From: an uncultured Selenomonadaceae bacterium
GTDB taxonomy: Bacteria > Bacillota > Negativicutes > Selenomonadales > Selenomonadaceae
DNA length: 21,343 nucleotides
Assembly (NCBI GenBank): GCA_945637225.1
Contig: CALZDE010000008.1
Coordinates: 1 to 21,343 of the forward strand
Reading direction: 5' to 3'
Numbering within the stretch: position 1 is the stretch's first letter; every line of letters starts with the position of its first letter. Both the position numbers and the translations under genes were made by a program. The notes beneath the pieces were generated by a model, which was not told where the DNA came from, searched no databases, and saw only the letters and a list, made by a program, of their open reading frames with translations. This document shows, in pieces, positions 14,404 through 21,333 of the stretch.

Positions 14404-15445
14404 TGTTTTCTCCCCTAAAATCTCCACGGGCACATACAATATTGTACCCTATTTCATTGATACATTTTTTTAGACTATTAAGTCCTTCGGCCGATTCTTT
14501 GCCAGTACATAATTTATTGTCATACAAGGTATATTTCTCTCGGACATTTACTGGTGAAAGATTAGGCATGATTACATTTGCTCCTGCCAAAATTCCAAGC
14601 TCACGTCCTTTAGGATGTATTGTGCCAAGAGCGGTAGTGGCTGGCAAGAGTACATGCGGATTCATTAAGCGTATAATAGCTAAAAGCCTTAACGTTGTTT
14701 GCAATGAACCAGCACTCTTATTTTTAAAAGGAGTTGCACTTTGCGGTATAAAAGGTCCTATTCCTACCATGTGAGGAGATAATTCCTTGATAAAAATTAA
14801 ATCTTCATATAAATTATCTATTGTCTGATAGGGAGAACCGACCATAAAGCCACAGCCTGTTTGATAGCCAATTTCTTTTAAATCGTATAGACAGCGTTTT
14901 CTGTTATTTAGGCTTAATTCTGCTGGATGAAGCCTGCTGTAATGCTCATTATTAGCGGTTTCATGCCTTAATAAATACCTGTCTGCACCAGCCTTAAAAT
15001 ATTCAAGATAAGAATGTTTTTCTTTTTCTCCGATAGACAGAGTTACAGCACAATCAGGAAAGTTTTCCTTGATGTTACTTACGATACTGCAAATTTTTTC
15101 ATCTGTAAAATAAGCATCCTCGCCACCTTGTAAAACAAAGGTACGGAAGCCAAGATCATAGCCTTTTTTACAGCAGTCAAGTATATTTTCTTTATTTAGA
15201 CGGTAGCGTTCTACAGATTTATTATCTCGCCTTAGACCACAGTAATAGCAGTTGTTTTTGCAGAAATTAGTAAATTCAATAAGACCGCGAATGTAAATAT
15301 CCTTGCCGTATATATTGTCAGCTGTTTCTCTGGCACAGGAAAAGAGGTACTGCTCAATATCAGTAGCTTTGGTATTAAGCAGTACATTTAATTCTTCCTT
15401 AGTTATGCTTTTATTCTGTTGAATTGAAGCAATGAGTTTTTTCAT
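14396..15445 (-). CDS. hydE: [FeFe]-hydrogenase maturase HydE
   Basis: Radical SAM enzyme of H-cluster assembly, acting on the HydG iron-carbonyl-cyanide product to help form the dithiolate-bridged 2Fe precursor. It has 349 residues, with the SAM cluster triad C62-K-N-N-C66-Y-Y-C69 and GGED-type SAM contacts in QGGEDAYF. The sequence LRHETANNEHYSRLHP is characteristic of the BioB/HydE group. The ATG at 15445 lies 8 bases after the stop of the hydrogenase-like gene. The upstream Shine-Dalgarno is poor, so coupling to that gene is likely. It overlaps hydG by 8 bases. Confidence 0.93.
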   Translation of the reverse strand: MKKLIASIQQNKSITKEELNVLLNTKATDIEQYLFSCARETADNIYGKDIYIRGLIEFTNFCKNNCYYCGLRRDNKSVERYRLNKENILDCCKKGYDLGFRTFVLQGGEDAYFTDEKICSIVSNIKENFPDCAVTLSIGEKEKHSYLEYFKAGADRYLLRHETANNEHYSRLHPAELSLNNRKRCLYDLKEIGYQTGCGFMVGSPYQTIDNLYEDLIFIKELSPHMVGIGPFIPQSATPFKNKSAGSLQTTLRLLAIIRLMNPHVLLPATTALGTIHPKGRELGILAGANVIMPNLSPVNVREKYTLYDNKLCTGKESAEGLNSLKKCINEIGYNIVCARGDFRGENNV

Positions 15446-15453
15446 AGTTAATT

Positions 15454-17389
15454 TTATTGCAGGTTTCTAAGTTCCTTCTTGACGCTGTTTGCTATGCTGA
15501 GAACGGACTGAGAGGAAGCAGAAATTTCTTCGGTAGTGGCCGCTAATGTACAGGTCTGTTCATTTACATTATTGACAATATGCTTCAGTTTTTCTACCAT
15601 TTTTACCATGCCATTTACGTAGGAAAGAACCTTTTTATGACTTTCATTACTGCGGAAAGCTGTTTCCTTAGAATTAGCCGCCAATTTATTGATTTCGCTG
15701 GCAACTACTGCAAAGCCTCTGCCTGCCTCACCTGCTCTTGCGGCTTCAATGCTGGCATTAAGGGCAAGCAGATTTGTCTGAGAAGCTATTTCGACAACCT
15801 CAGCGTTATTACTGTCCAGAGATTTAACTAATTCAGTAATATCATCAAGGGCTGTCTTTACCTCGTCACAGAATTTTTCTACATCGTTTATTTCACCAGC
15901 TATAGCAGAGCTTTCCTTGGCATTCTGGTCGTTACCCTTTACCATTTCATCGACAGCATTGTGAAGATGAGCAAACTGGTTATTTATATTTCTTATTGTC
16001 TCAATAATGAGAAACTGTTTATCTTCAATTTTTGACTTTTCAATATTAACTGCATCGGCTAATTTATAGGCTTTGTCCTTCTGAATTTCAGCAGTATTTT
16101 TTAAATAATGAATACAGTTGTTTTTATTATTAAAGCCATTGTAAATAGCAATAGCCATTCTTTCACAGGTTTCATAGCCACAGCATTCACAGTTGATTTT
16201 CCTTGACTCAGGAGTTTTCTTGAGCATAGAATTGTAAATATTTTCAAATTCAGTCGGACTAGGAATTTTCACCGCACAGGATTTTGAACGGTCAGTGTAT
16301 TTTCTTAAATAATCATTTAAGTTCAGCTTGGAAAATTGTGCATTAAGCTTCTTTAAGCGTTCAGCAGGCGTAAGGTCTTTTGACCAAGGACTCTTTTTAT
16401 TGTCTTTCTTTGACTGAGCCTTTATCTGATTAATATTGTATAAAGCTTCATCAGTTTTAGCCTTGGATTTTTCAACACCAGTTCCGTAGAGACAGCCCAT
16501 ACCGCAATTTAAGGCGTCAATGAAAACTTCCTTATTCATGCCTCTGGCAATATCATTTTTATGTTTATGGAGATATTCATAAACATGCTTTTCGCCTTCA
16601 ATCTGACGAATGTAAACATCTTCACCTAAGAACCAGTAAACATTTTCCTTCAGACCGCCTGGCATTGGATAAATAGAGCCTAAGCCGTATTCAATTTCAT
16701 CACTGGCAAGTGCTCCGCTGATATGGTTTTTTCTTACGTAGTCCATCAGGTGGTCAAAGGTGACATTGTAGTTGATATAGCCCTGTGTATTTGGATCATC
16801 AATTTCGTTTTTCTTGGCTATACAAGGACTGATAAAAGCCAGCTTATCTCGGATACCCATTTCTTTGCGGGCATAGATAGCACCGCACATCATAGGACTG
16901 TGTACAGGGAATAATTTAGGAAGCAGTTCTGGTGCATAGCGTTCAATATAACCAACGACAGCAGGACATGGCTGAGAAATTCCGCCCATAAAATTATATT
17001 TCTGAACGTAGTTTAAATAGCCCCATGTGGTAATATCTGCGCCGAAGGAAATGCTGATAATCCGCTTAACGCCAAGTTTTTTCAAACCGCCCAATACGCT
17101 TTCATATTCTTTTGGATAATTAGCCTTAAATGCGGGAGCTAGAAGAATTGAGATGGATTCACCACGCTTTAAATCTGCAAAGAAGCGTTCAGTATCATCA
17201 TAGAAAGATCGTGCATCATGCTCACAGGCGTCAATGCAGGCACCACAGGCTATACATTTATCTGGGTCTACATTAATGCGTGCGTGGCTTGCCATTTTCA
17301 ATAGTAGCAATACAGGCACCGTCACAGCTGCAGGCGCGTATACATTTGTTACAGCCAAAGCATTTATCGTTGGTATATACTAATTCCAT
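15454..17389 (-). CDS. Sensory [FeFe]-hydrogenase-like/methyl-accepting chemotaxis fusion, with a frameshift near the N-terminus
   Basis: Predicted cytoplasmic redox or hydrogen sensor. The true start is ATG at 17389 after AGGAGA, but that frame stops at 17273 (38 codons). The remainder is read one base over, from about 17286; removing one base of the CC pair at 17287-17286 gives one 644-residue protein. Corrected domains are as follows. An N-terminal ferredoxin region (C10, C13, C16, C20 and a second CIACGACIDAC set) comes first. The H-cluster domain has its four cysteines: C141 in QPCPAV, C189 in SPCIAKK, and C295 and C299 in NCGMGC. A CX2CX4CX16C Fe-S domain (C400, C403, C408, C425) follows. 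The C-terminal MCP signalling domain carries the conserved IASQTNLLALNASIEAARAG tip. The proton-relay cysteine of catalytic enzymes (first C of TSCCP) is Pro. There are no membrane spans. An internal ATG at 17295 could restart translation without the first cluster half. Confidence 0.85.
17273..17295 (-). other. Frame break in the hydrogenase-sensor gene, with an internal restart codon
   Basis: The frame entered at 17389 ends at TAA (17275-17273). The body frame is open upstream of this point and contains an ATG at 17295-17293, so the two frames overlap by about 20 bases. One base too many is present relative to a continuous gene. Possible causes are a real mutation, a sequencing or assembly error, or coupled reinitiation. 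No classic slippery heptamer is seen. Confidence 0.75.
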
Positions 17390-17428
17390 TTAAAATTCTC
17401 CTATACATTTACATATTAATGCAATAAA

Positions 17429-17455
17429 ATAACAATAACATATAATTATTGTTAT
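17429..17455. promoter_or_regulatory. 10-bp perfect inverted repeat upstream of the hydrogenase-sensor operon
   Basis: ATAACAATAA (17429-17438) and TTATTGTTAT (17446-17455) are separated by 7 bases. The repeat ends about 40 bases before the ATG at 17389 and overlaps the region where a weak -35 (TTATTG) would lie. This is suitable for a dimeric regulator operator. The half-sites resemble Rex half-sites, but in the opposite orientation. Confidence 0.45.
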
Positions 17456-17505
17456 AATGTGTTCATTATCAATTATATCATATGCGATATTTATATGCAA
17501 GGAAA

Positions 17506-17527
17506 AAATTTACATTACAGTAAATTT
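17506..17527. repeat. 8-bp perfect inverted repeat, function unknown
   Basis: AAATTTAC (17506-17513) and GTAAATTT (17520-17527) surround ATTACA. It is AT-only apart from the inner G/C. It lies in the 196-base gap between the hydrogenase-sensor start and the end of the NrdD-tail gene, and may be an operator or chance. Confidence 0.3.
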
Positions 17528-17533
17528 TAGTAC

Positions 17534-17564
17534 AAAAAAAACTGCATATCCGAAGATATGCAGT
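17534..17564 (-). terminator. Intrinsic terminator of the nrdD operon
   Basis: A perfect 10-bp stem (17564-17555 with 17550-17541) is closed by a TTCG tetraloop in C(TTCG)G context and followed by seven T. It is very strong and lies 22 bases after the small gene, so nrdD and the small gene probably share one transcript ending here. Confidence 0.93.
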
Positions 17565-17585
17565 CGAGAAATTTTGTGTATTTTA

Positions 17586-17873
17586 TCAGTTCATCAGGCC
17601 ATGCTTTACACGGTCATGCTCCTCAGAACGCTTTGCATTATTCCAGCGGTCAATAGTGCCTACCAAATAACCGGTAATACGGCGGATACGCTCGAATTTT
17701 GCTGGCTGGAGGGTATAATCCAAGGTTACATCACCATCAGCAGCAGGAGAAATAGTCAGTGCGCTGAGTTCTTCCTCGGTGTCATTCTGTATATAATCAA
17801 TATAGCTCAGAATTTCTCTGTCGCTCATGCTGTCAAAACCATTTACAGTTACGTTTACACCATTTACTATCAT
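17586..17873 (-). CDS. Small protein carrying the NrdD-type glycyl-radical C-terminal segment
   Basis: A 95-residue protein. Its C-terminal part (about 58-92: KFERIRRITGYLVG, then DRWNNAKRSEEHDRVKHG) is what I recognise as the normal C-terminal tail of class III ribonucleotide reductases, including the radical glycine (Gly68 in R-I-T-G-Y). The first ~57 residues have no counterpart I recognise. The ATG at 17873 follows GGAGGA with good spacing, so it is an independent gene rather than decayed sequence. It starts 51 bases after the nrdD stop, and a strong terminator follows. Because the adjacent NrdD lacks this tail, I infer that it supplies the glycyl radical domain in trans and is the substrate of NrdG. 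Alternatives are a spare or repair domain, like GrcA for pyruvate formate-lyase, or a regulatory protein. Confidence 0.75.
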   Translation of the reverse strand: MIVNGVNVTVNGFDSMSDREILSYIDYIQNDTEEELSALTISPAADGDVTLDYTLQPAKFERIRRITGYLVGTIDRWNNAKRSEEHDRVKHGLMN

Positions 17874-17924
17874 AAGTAGATTCCTCCATTAGTAAGTTTT
17901 AATTTTATTTTGTGAAGCTTTTTA

Positions 17925-20198
17925 TCAGGTACAGCAGCGTATTCTTGGAATTACTTTTCTGAATTTGTGTTGTGCTTCTGTTCTTCCGCATCTAGGGCAT
18001 ACATCATTGATAATGCCGTTGTAGCCACAGACAGGGTCACGGTCAACTGGATGATTTACAGAACCATAGCCAATACCGTTATCGTGCATACAGCGGATAA
18101 TTGCTTCAAATGCTCTCAGGTTCTTGGATGGGTCCCCGTCCATTTCAACGTAGCTGATATGGCCTGCGTTGGTAAGAGCGTGATATGGGCCCTCTAACTG
18201 AACCTTCTTAGCAGCAGCGATGTTATAATAAACTGGTACGTGGAAGCTGTTGGTGTAATAGGATTTATCTGTTACGCCTTCAATTTTTCCGTATACCTTG
18301 CGGTCAATCTTGATAAATCTGCCGGATAAGCCCTCAGCAGGAGTTGCCAGCAGGGTGAAGTTGAGACCGGTCTGCTCAGACTTTTCGTCCATGCGCTTTC
18401 TCATGTAGCCCACGATTTCTAAGCCCAGCTTCTGTGATTCCTCAGATTCGCCGTGATGTTTGCCAGTGAGCACCTTCAGAGTCTCAGCCAAGCCGATGAA
18501 GCCCATGGAAAGAGTACCATGCTTCAGGATTTCTGCAACGGAATCATCTGGACCGATATCATCAGAATCAATCCATACGCCCTGTCCCATCAGGAATGGG
18601 TAGTTGCGTCCACGCTTGGTGCACTGTATCTTGAAGCGGTGGAGAAGCTGACGGAATACCAATTCAATAATATCATCAAGTTCAGAGTAGAACTTCTTCA
18701 AATCTGCTTTGCCGTTTTCGTCTCTTGATTTCAAGGCCAGTCGTGGCAAATTGATACTGGTAAAGCTCAGATTACCACGTCCACAGGTGATTTCTCTGTT
18801 TTTATCAAAGACATTACCCATGACTCTGGTACGGCATCCCATGTAGGCAACCTCGGTATTGTAGTCACCCTTCTTGTAATACTGGAGATTGAATGGTGCA
18901 TCAAGGAAGCTGAAATTTGGGAAAAGTCTCTTAGCAGAAGTCTTGATTGCCTGCTTAAATAAATCATAATTTGGGTCGCCAGGATTGTAGTTAATACCTT
19001 CCTTGACTTTGAAAATCTGTACTGGGAAAATTGGAGTTTCGCCATTACCCAGACCAGCGTAGGTTGCTTTTAAAAGATTTCTGATTACCATGCGAGCCTC
19101 AGAGGAGGTATCAGTACCGTAGTTGACGGAGCTGAATGGCACCTGAGCACCAGCACGGGAATTCATGGTATTAAGGTTGTGAACGAATGCTTCCATCGCC
19201 TGATAGGTAGCTCTGTCGGTGGTGTCCATAGCACCCTCAATAGCGAAATCATGCGCTCTGCCAGCCTGAGTAGGAGAAATTCTCTGATAGTTATGAGTCT
19301 CCTGATGGAATGGCAGGAAGGAAACAACTTTCTCACGATACTCTGACGCATTGTCCATGGTGAGCTCTATCTGAATCTGCTTGCGGATTTCCTTAGCCAA
19401 AAGCTGTGCATCAGTAAGCTTCATGCCGAAAACAGAACGGAAGAAGGAAGCTAAATGCTCAAAATACTGCTTGCGGAAGGTCTTAGCAACACCAGGAGCC
19501 ATGGAATAATCAAAGTTTGGTACGGACTGACCGCCATGCATTTCGTTCTGGTTCGCCTGAATAGCGATACATGCCAGAGCCGCATAGGAGCGGATGTCGT
19601 TTGGTTCACGAAGATAGCCATGACCAGTGGAGAAGCCATTTGCAAAGAGATGCAGAAGGTCAATCTGACAACAGGTCTCAGTGAGCATATAGAAGTCCTT
19701 GTCATGGATATGAATGTCACCGTCAATGTGAGCGGCGGCAATATCTTTTGGCAGGATGTAATTATCAATGTAGTACTTTGAACCCTCAGAGCCATACTTT
19801 AGCATGGTACCCATAGCGGTATCAGCATCAATGTTGGCATTTTCGCGCTTGATGTCCGCATCAGCAGCATTTTTGAAGGTAAGCTCATTGTAAATATCCA
19901 TCAGGTCCCCTTGTGCCTGACGAATTTTTGTGTGTTCAGCACGATACAGGATATACGCTTTTGCAGTGCTGGCATAATTATTTTTTATAAGTACCTTTTC
20001 TACGGTGTCCTGAATAAATTCCACAGATGGTATTTCCTCTACGGAAATATTCTCCACTACCTCAGCAGTAATAGCTGCTAACTGGTTGGCGGAGAAGGTC
20101 TCATCAACAGATTCAAGATTAGCCTTGTAGATGGCATCAGATATTTTTTTAGAGTTGAATGGAACAACATCTCCATTACGCTTCTTTATATTATGCAT
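17925..20198 (-). CDS. nrdD: Anaerobic (class III) ribonucleoside-triphosphate reductase, lacking its C-terminal glycyl-radical tail
   Basis: Reduces ribonucleoside triphosphates to deoxy forms under anaerobic conditions. Of 757 residues, an ATP-cone allosteric domain is at about 1-95 (IKKRNGDVVPFNSKKI) and the ten-stranded barrel follows. The paired active-site cysteines are expected at C176/C177 (TETCCQIDL) and C455 (YMGCRTRV), with TCGRGNLSFTSINLP near 471-485. The zinc-type motif near the end (C724, C734, C737) is followed by KVIPRIRCCT and a stop. Family members instead continue as R-I-R-R-I-T-G-Y-L with the radical glycine; here that tail is in the next gene. Start ATG 20198 has only a distant AAGGA. 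The promoter carries two NrdR boxes. Confidence 0.93.
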   Translation of the reverse strand: MHNIKKRNGDVVPFNSKKISDAIYKANLESVDETFSANQLAAITAEVVENISVEEIPSVEFIQDTVEKVLIKNNYASTAKAYILYRAEHTKIRQAQGDLMDIYNELTFKNAADADIKRENANIDADTAMGTMLKYGSEGSKYYIDNYILPKDIAAAHIDGDIHIHDKDFYMLTETCCQIDLLHLFANGFSTGHGYLREPNDIRSYAALACIAIQANQNEMHGGQSVPNFDYSMAPGVAKTFRKQYFEHLASFFRSVFGMKLTDAQLLAKEIRKQIQIELTMDNASEYREKVVSFLPFHQETHNYQRISPTQAGRAHDFAIEGAMDTTDRATYQAMEAFVHNLNTMNSRAGAQVPFSSVNYGTDTSSEARMVIRNLLKATYAGLGNGETPIFPVQIFKVKEGINYNPGDPNYDLFKQAIKTSAKRLFPNFSFLDAPFNLQYYKKGDYNTEVAYMGCRTRVMGNVFDKNREITCGRGNLSFTSINLPRLALKSRDENGKADLKKFYSELDDIIELVFRQLLHRFKIQCTKRGRNYPFLMGQGVWIDSDDIGPDDSVAEILKHGTLSMGFIGLAETLKVLTGKHHGESEESQKLGLEIVGYMRKRMDEKSEQTGLNFTLLATPAEGLSGRFIKIDRKVYGKIEGVTDKSYYTNSFHVPVYYNIAAAKKVQLEGPYHALTNAGHISYVEMDGDPSKNLRAFEAIIRCMHDNGIGYGSVNHPVDRDPVCGYNGIINDVCPRCGRTEAQHKFRKVIPRIRCCT

Positions 20199-20278
20199 AT
20201 TTTCTGTAGCACATCCTTATAAAAATCATTTTTCTTCCAATGTAAAAACTAACTTATCTTTCGTAAAATCTTTGGTTC

Positions 20279-20307
20279 ATTATACTATATCTTGTGATTT
20301 ATGTCAA
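20279..20307 (-). promoter_or_regulatory. Consensus promoter of nrdD
   Basis: On the minus strand, -35 TTGACA (20307-20302) and -10 TATAAT (20284-20279) with a 17-base spacer match the consensus exactly. The start point near 20272 leaves a leader of about 74 bases. The NrdR boxes overlap both elements. Confidence 0.9.
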
Positions 20308-20328
20308 CAGGAACACAAGATGTTGTGT
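20282..20328. promoter_or_regulatory. Tandem NrdR boxes overlapping the nrdD promoter
   Basis: Box 1 (20282-20297, ATACTATATCTTGTGA) lies in the spacer and -10. Box 2 (20313-20328, ACACAAGATGTTGTGT) lies just upstream of the -35. They are repeated at exactly 31 bases, three helical turns, with 15 bases between. Both spacing and sequence fit the known NrdR operator, which represses ribonucleotide reductase genes when dATP or ATP is bound. Confidence 0.85.
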
Positions 20329-20344
20329 TTTAAAGCTTCACTAC

Positions 20345-20541
20345 TTATCCACATCAAATGTGAATAAAAAGAGTATAAAAATAAAATAAAATGTATAAAA
20401 ATACAAAACAGAAAAACACTTGTCAAGCAGGTGTTATGGGATGTTACATCACGTATAAATGAATTGACACAATATTTATGTGTTAGGATTTATAGAATTA
20501 TCATGTGAGTAAATTCCCTGAAAAATTTTTTCTGTGGATAA
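20345..20541. promoter_or_regulatory. DnaA boxes upstream of nrdD
   Basis: TTATCCACA at 20345-20353 faces TGTGAATAA (TTATTCACA, minus) at 20359-20367, and a further TGTGGATAA (TTATCCACA, minus) lies at 20533-20541. All match TTATNCACA. The stretch at 20366-20405 is almost pure A/T. DnaA control of ribonucleotide reductase genes is known in other bacteria. Otherwise this 457-base gap holds only the promoters and hairpin listed separately. Confidence 0.6.
20398..20435 (-). promoter_or_regulatory. Ambiguous minus-strand element: hairpin or second nrdD promoter
   Basis: AACACTTG (20415-20422) and CAGGTGTT (20428-20435) form an 8-bp stem with one G-U pair. On the minus strand it is followed by a T-rich tail, so it resembles a terminator. 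The same bases contain TTGACA (20426-20421), 17 bases from TATTTT (20403-20398), which could be an upstream promoter for nrdD. The two readings cannot be separated by eye. Confidence 0.3.
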
Positions 20542-20626
20542 GTAGTTAATAAATAGAGTTAGCTGTTACTTACATAAAGAAGATACTTTTGGCTTAGTGA
20601 AAATAATAGCTAAATGATTGCTGGTA

Positions 20627-20635
20627 TGGTATAAT
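20627..20635 (+). promoter_or_regulatory. Extended -10 promoter of the right-edge gene
   Basis: TGGTATAAT (TATAAT at 20630-20635) has no good -35 at the expected distance. The start point near 20642 would give a leader of only about 14 bases containing the Shine-Dalgarno GGGAAGTG (20643-20650). Confidence 0.45.
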
Positions 20636-20655
20636 TTGTGTAGGGAAGTGATTAC

Positions 20656-21303
20656 GTGGCAGAAAATAAAATAAAAACTGTATCCAATGTAGACTGGCAT
20701 TCAGGATTCTATGGTGCTATAGGGCTGGAATTTATTGAGAATGATGATGATATCACGTTGATAGACGAGCACCGCCTTAATCATCAGCCTATCAGAATAG
20801 ATTTGCTGGTGGTCAAGAAAAATAGAGAAATTCAGATAGCCAATGAGCTTGGTGCAGCATTTCGTGGTCATAATATTATGGAGTATAAATCTGAGGATGA
20901 TATTCTCAGCATAGATACCGTATTTAAGGCAAATGCTTATGCCAGCCTGTATAAGGCTTATGGTAAACATGTTGATGATATTAAGGCTGATGATATTACT
21001 GTTACTCTATGCAGAATTACCTACCCTAGAGATGTTTTTAAGGCTTTAAAAAATTATGGTTATGCTATAGAGCAGATACATCAGGGAATCTACATGGTAA
21101 CAGGCAAATTTATTTTTCCGACTCAGATAGTGGTAATGAAACAGCTTGATCCCGAACTTCACTTTTGGCTTTCTAATCTCAGGAAGGATATTCCAGAACC
21201 AACATTCAGAGATGTGATTATCAGAATGCATGGTTTTACTACTAAGCAGGAAAGAGCGTATGCTAAGGCATATTTTGGAGCCTTGGCAGAATATAACGAC
21301 TAA
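20656..21303 (+). CDS. PD-(D/E)XK nuclease-fold-like protein of unknown function
   Basis: A 215-residue protein matching a widespread but uncharacterised anaerobe family (recalled pattern WHxGFxGAIxLE...RIDxLxxKK...IxEYKSxDD). The order Glu25, Asp49 (PIRIDLLVVKK) and Glu76-x-Lys78 (MEYKSEDD) matches a PD-(D/E)XK nuclease core, as in Rpn-like proteins. Members are sometimes mislabelled as a 3-isopropylmalate dehydrogenase, to which I see no resemblance. There is no signal peptide or membrane span. The GTG start at 20656 follows GGGAAGTG. It is divergent from nrdD and stands alone. A mobile-element or defence-related role is possible, but nothing here proves it. Confidence 0.65.
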   Translation: MAENKIKTVSNVDWHSGFYGAIGLEFIENDDDITLIDEHRLNHQPIRIDLLVVKKNREIQIANELGAAFRGHNIMEYKSEDDILSIDTVFKANAYASLYKAYGKHVDDIKADDITVTLCRITYPRDVFKALKNYGYAIEQIHQGIYMVTGKFIFPTQIVVMKQLDPELHFWLSNLRKDIPEPTFRDVIIRMHGFTTKQERAYAKAYFGALAEYND

Positions 21304-21310
21304 GAGATGT

Positions 21311-21333
21311 CCCCCACTTCTATAAGTGGCGGG
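21311..21333 (+). other. Hairpin after the PD-(D/E)XK-like gene: terminator or IS200/IS605-type end
   Basis: CCC plus CCACTT (21311-21319) pairs with AAGTGG plus GGG (21324-21333) across a CTAT loop, with one bulged C at 21330. No T-run follows (GTACCTTATTC to the window end), so it is a poor intrinsic terminator. GC-rich imperfect hairpins of this look occur near IS200/IS605 ends, but no TnpA or TnpB gene is in the window. Confidence 0.35.

Noticed and set aside
17296..17358. N-terminus of the hydrogenase-sensor gene read from a TTG at 17358
   Set aside because: Its residues are non-family hydrophobic sequence, while the other frame over the same bases encodes a cysteine-rich ferredoxin motif with a good ribosome site. 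It is a frameshift artefact.
17429..17455. Rex operator
   Set aside because: Half-sites resemble Rex halves but are arranged ATAACAA...TTGTTAT rather than TTGTTAA...TTAACAA, with the wrong spacer.
19451..19795. Overlapping frames on both strands inside nrdD
   Set aside because: They are shadow frames of the well-conserved nrdD coding sequence, with no independent signals.
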